This document shows, in pieces, positions 13,207-14,588 of a stretch of DNA of 14,588 nucleotides. Within the stretch, counting starts at the first letter, position 1; each line of letters starts with the position of its first letter. The notes below the pieces were generated by a model. That model saw nothing but the letters and a program-made list of their open reading frames with translations, had not been told where the DNA came from and ran no database searches. This DNA comes from CAYNNP01 sp964398215 (GTDB taxonomy: Bacteria > Planctomycetota > Planctomycetia > Pirellulales > Pirellulaceae), in assembly GCA_964398215.1 (NCBI GenBank), contig CAYNNP010000169.1:1-14588 (forward strand), read 5' to 3'. Position numbers and translations under genes: made by a program.

Positions 13207-14295
13207 TTATTTGGCCTTCGCTTTCACGCGAGAGAGGTCGATTAGTTTTACACCACTCATTGTTTTGAAAGTATCTTTGTGCTCGTCCCAAAGATCAGAG
13301 GTTGTGCCCGAAATGATGATTGCTGCGATATCTACTTCTTCTGACCAAAAACAAGAATACGAAACTCGAAACGGCTGAGCATCCTTTTTGCCTGGCTGAG
13401 GTTCGATGGTGTCAAAGCTCTCGCCGTCAAAGATATCCAACTCGATATTCCTTGTTTCACTCAATACTTTTGTTGCCGCCTTCTTTTTCGATTCAATGAA
13501 CTGAGCGATGAACTCCTTGGCGGTTTTCTTCGTTGCCTTTTGGATTCCAATAGCCAACTGAATTTTGACACCTGTGATATACGGTGTCTTGGCAGGCTCT
13601 TTGGAAATAGTCCAATCCAAAGTGTTGCGTCGATGGTTTTCTGCGTAGTGCCAGTCTTGAGGACGAAGAATGCTTCCGCCAGTTGGATTCAGTGTCTGTA
13701 GCACAAAGCCTTCGGGCTGAATCAGTTTTGGTTTGGTCGGCGCATCACCGGGTGCTTTCTCGGGCCAAACCAATGGCAACATTTCATCTGGCAAACGAAG
13801 TTTCCGATTCGCTTTTTGACCCGCTTCGCGCCACTTCACTGGCAACGCTGATGGTGACATTTTTGGGTTCTTGGGACGCGCGTCTTTCTTGCCACCCCAA
13901 ACATGGAACTGCATGATGAACGCAATGGGCCCACCAATAACCGTCGGCGTGCCTACCTGTTTCATCGATGTTGCAAGTTGCTCGCTACGTTTTGGGAAAA
14001 ACTCGCCATCAACATCGATCCAATACTTGCTTGATCCATCGGGGCGCACGGCGACAGCGATGATCCCATTACGCGCCGTTTTGTCATTCGCATAGGCTTT
14101 CGAAACGATCGGACCGACTTTGGCCTTGATCGCATTGATGTAGGCGGATGTCGTTTTTGTAGCGGGAGCGCGCTTGCCGAATTCCGACATTGGATTCAGC
14201 AAGACAATTGATTCCATCTCAAATGCCTCATCGGCTCTCGCGCGAAATGCGAAACAAACAAGCATACAAAACATCAGTGGAATTAGACGCAACAT
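13207..14295 (-). CDS. secreted protein of unknown function
   Basis: The 362-residue product has a signal peptide (hydrophobic residues 3-17, probable cleavage ARA21|D). I do not recognise the family. It has a likely globular N-terminal region with YWIDVDGEFFPKRSEQLAT and VIGGPIAFIMQFHVWGG. A Pro/Lys-rich middle follows, with QDWHYAENHRRNTLDWTISKEP. The C-terminal domain contains FRVSYSCFWSEEVDIAAIIISGTTSDLWDEHKDTFKTM, whose pattern of two strands then a helix is vaguely like the PsbP/DUF1795 type of stress-related lipocalin-like folds; this is a guess. Lys/Arg are frequent, and the end is KAKAK. The ATG at 14295 has AAGGA about six bases upstream. It stands alone, convergent with gluQ, and its upstream region holds the right-end repeat. 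Confidence 0.8.
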   Translation of the reverse strand: MLRLIPLMFCMLVCFAFRARADEAFEMESIVLLNPMSEFGKRAPATKTTSAYINAIKAKVGPIVSKAYANDKTARNGIIAVAVRPDGSSKYWIDVDGEFFPKRSEQLATSMKQVGTPTVIGGPIAFIMQFHVWGGKKDARPKNPKMSPSALPVKWREAGQKANRKLRLPDEMLPLVWPEKAPGDAPTKPKLIQPEGFVLQTLNPTGGSILRPQDWHYAENHRRNTLDWTISKEPAKTPYITGVKIQLAIGIQKATKKTAKEFIAQFIESKKKAATKVLSETRNIELDIFDGESFDTIEPQPGKKDAQPFRVSYSCFWSEEVDIAAIIISGTTSDLWDEHKDTFKTMSGVKLIDLSRVKAKAK

Positions 14296-14501
14296 GGGCT
14301 TCCTTGGCAGGCGGATTCAAGTGTTCAAAATTTAGACGATTCCATGCCCATTTTGGATTTCCGGCAGCTCGAATTTTTAGCAAGAATCTACAAATCAAGG
14401 TATTTGTGTTGTGCTTGTGCGTTCAGTGATCGGCGGCGGAACGGATTCCTCTCGATCTCAGGGAGCCCGTGGCTGATCGCGGTCTTCTCAATCGCAAACA
14501 C

Positions 14502-14529
14502 CGCTTTTTTTGGTAACCCGACGCGTGAG
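14502..14529 (+). repeat. inverted copy of the left-end dispersed repeat core
   Basis: CGC, seven Ts, then GGTAACCCGACGCGTGAG. It matches the minus strand of 33-58 with one substitution (A/C) and a two-base difference in the T-run, so the two ends of this window carry the same element in opposite orientation, outside genes. It is probably a dispersed intergenic repeat. Confidence 0.6.
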
Positions 14530-14564
14530 ACGTTTAGACCCTTAGATTGTTGCAAGCCCTACGT

Positions 14565-14588
14565 AGGTTGGCCTCTCTAGGCCGACTT
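14565..14588. repeat. hairpin at right edge, adjoining palindrome CCTACGTAGG
   Basis: AGGTTGGCC (14565-14573) pairs with GGCCGACTT (14580-14588), nine pairs with two G-T wobbles and a 6-base loop. The perfect palindrome CCTACGTAGG (14558-14567) overlaps its left arm. The octamer TAGGCCGA here also occurs near 104-111. Most likely part of the same dispersed intergenic repeat family; the window ends inside it. Confidence 0.5.

Larger units (their letters stand above)
14296..14588. other. 293-bp intergenic stretch at right end
   Basis: The stretch would carry the promoter of the secreted-protein gene that reads leftward, but no clear -35/-10 pair was found. It also holds the repeat core at 14502-14529 and the hairpin at 14565-14588. 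The short open frames on the plus strand have no ribosome site or recognisable product. Confidence 0.5.

Noticed and set aside
1..14588. Defence system, CRISPR array, toxin-antitoxin, prophage, transposase or RNA gene
   Set aside because: I looked for repeats with regular spacers, nuclease/methylase/reverse transcriptase motifs, tRNA-like T-arms and transposase motifs and saw none.

Overview
The window looks like chromosomal DNA of a planctomycete, most likely a Pirellulaceae / Rhodopirellula-type bacterium. This rests on gene style and was not tested by any search. The signs are a tiny membrane protein opening with an NPYKPPE motif, a glycine-zipper secreted protein with paired helical repeats, TadE/TadG-like genes without an adjacent Tad motor, many leaderless-looking or non-ATG starts, and long GC-moderate intergenic stretches with dispersed repeats. 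No tRNA, rRNA, CRISPR array, transposase or phage gene was seen.

Layout. (1) 1-164 is intergenic and carries a 37-bp-period direct repeat whose core recurs, inverted, at the right end of the window. (2) 165-2064, minus strand: a 55-residue NPYKPPE membrane protein followed by a lipoprotein alpha/beta hydrolase of the DUF900 type. (3) 2072-2281: a 100-N assembly gap flanked by an exact 55-bp duplication. To its right is the C-terminal part of a hybrid sensor kinase (half a receiver domain plus an Hpt domain), broken by a frameshift at the phospho-accepting histidine motif. (4) 3381-5551, plus strand: two TadE-like pseudopilins and a TadG-like von Willebrand factor A protein, probably one operon. 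(5) 6006-7550, minus: the ComM/YifB AAA+ ATPase. It is divergent from (6) 7775-9817, plus: a PP2C-type protein phosphatase and an EamA/DMT-type transporter. (7) 9899-10591, minus: a secreted glycine-zipper protein. It converges on the transporter across a strong hairpin, and diverges from (8) 10819-13196, plus: asnS (AsnRS) and gluQ (glutamyl-Q tRNA(Asp) synthetase), whose coding regions overlap by one base. (9) 13207-14295, minus: a secreted protein of unknown function. The right end is intergenic.

How the genes fit together. Most units look independent. Two make functional sense as groups. The TadE/TadE/TadG-vWA trio would build or regulate an envelope-anchored pilus-like or adhesive structure. 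The asnS-gluQ pair joins two enzymes acting on tRNAs with GUN anticodons, tRNA(Asn) and tRNA(Asp), both substrates of queuosine modification. No complete novel system was found. The best leads are the vWA protein with a large insertion next to its metal site, the hydrolase with a transmembrane hairpin inside its conserved N-terminal motif region, the terminal inverted copies of a dispersed repeat, and the suspicious assembly join with its neighbouring frameshift.
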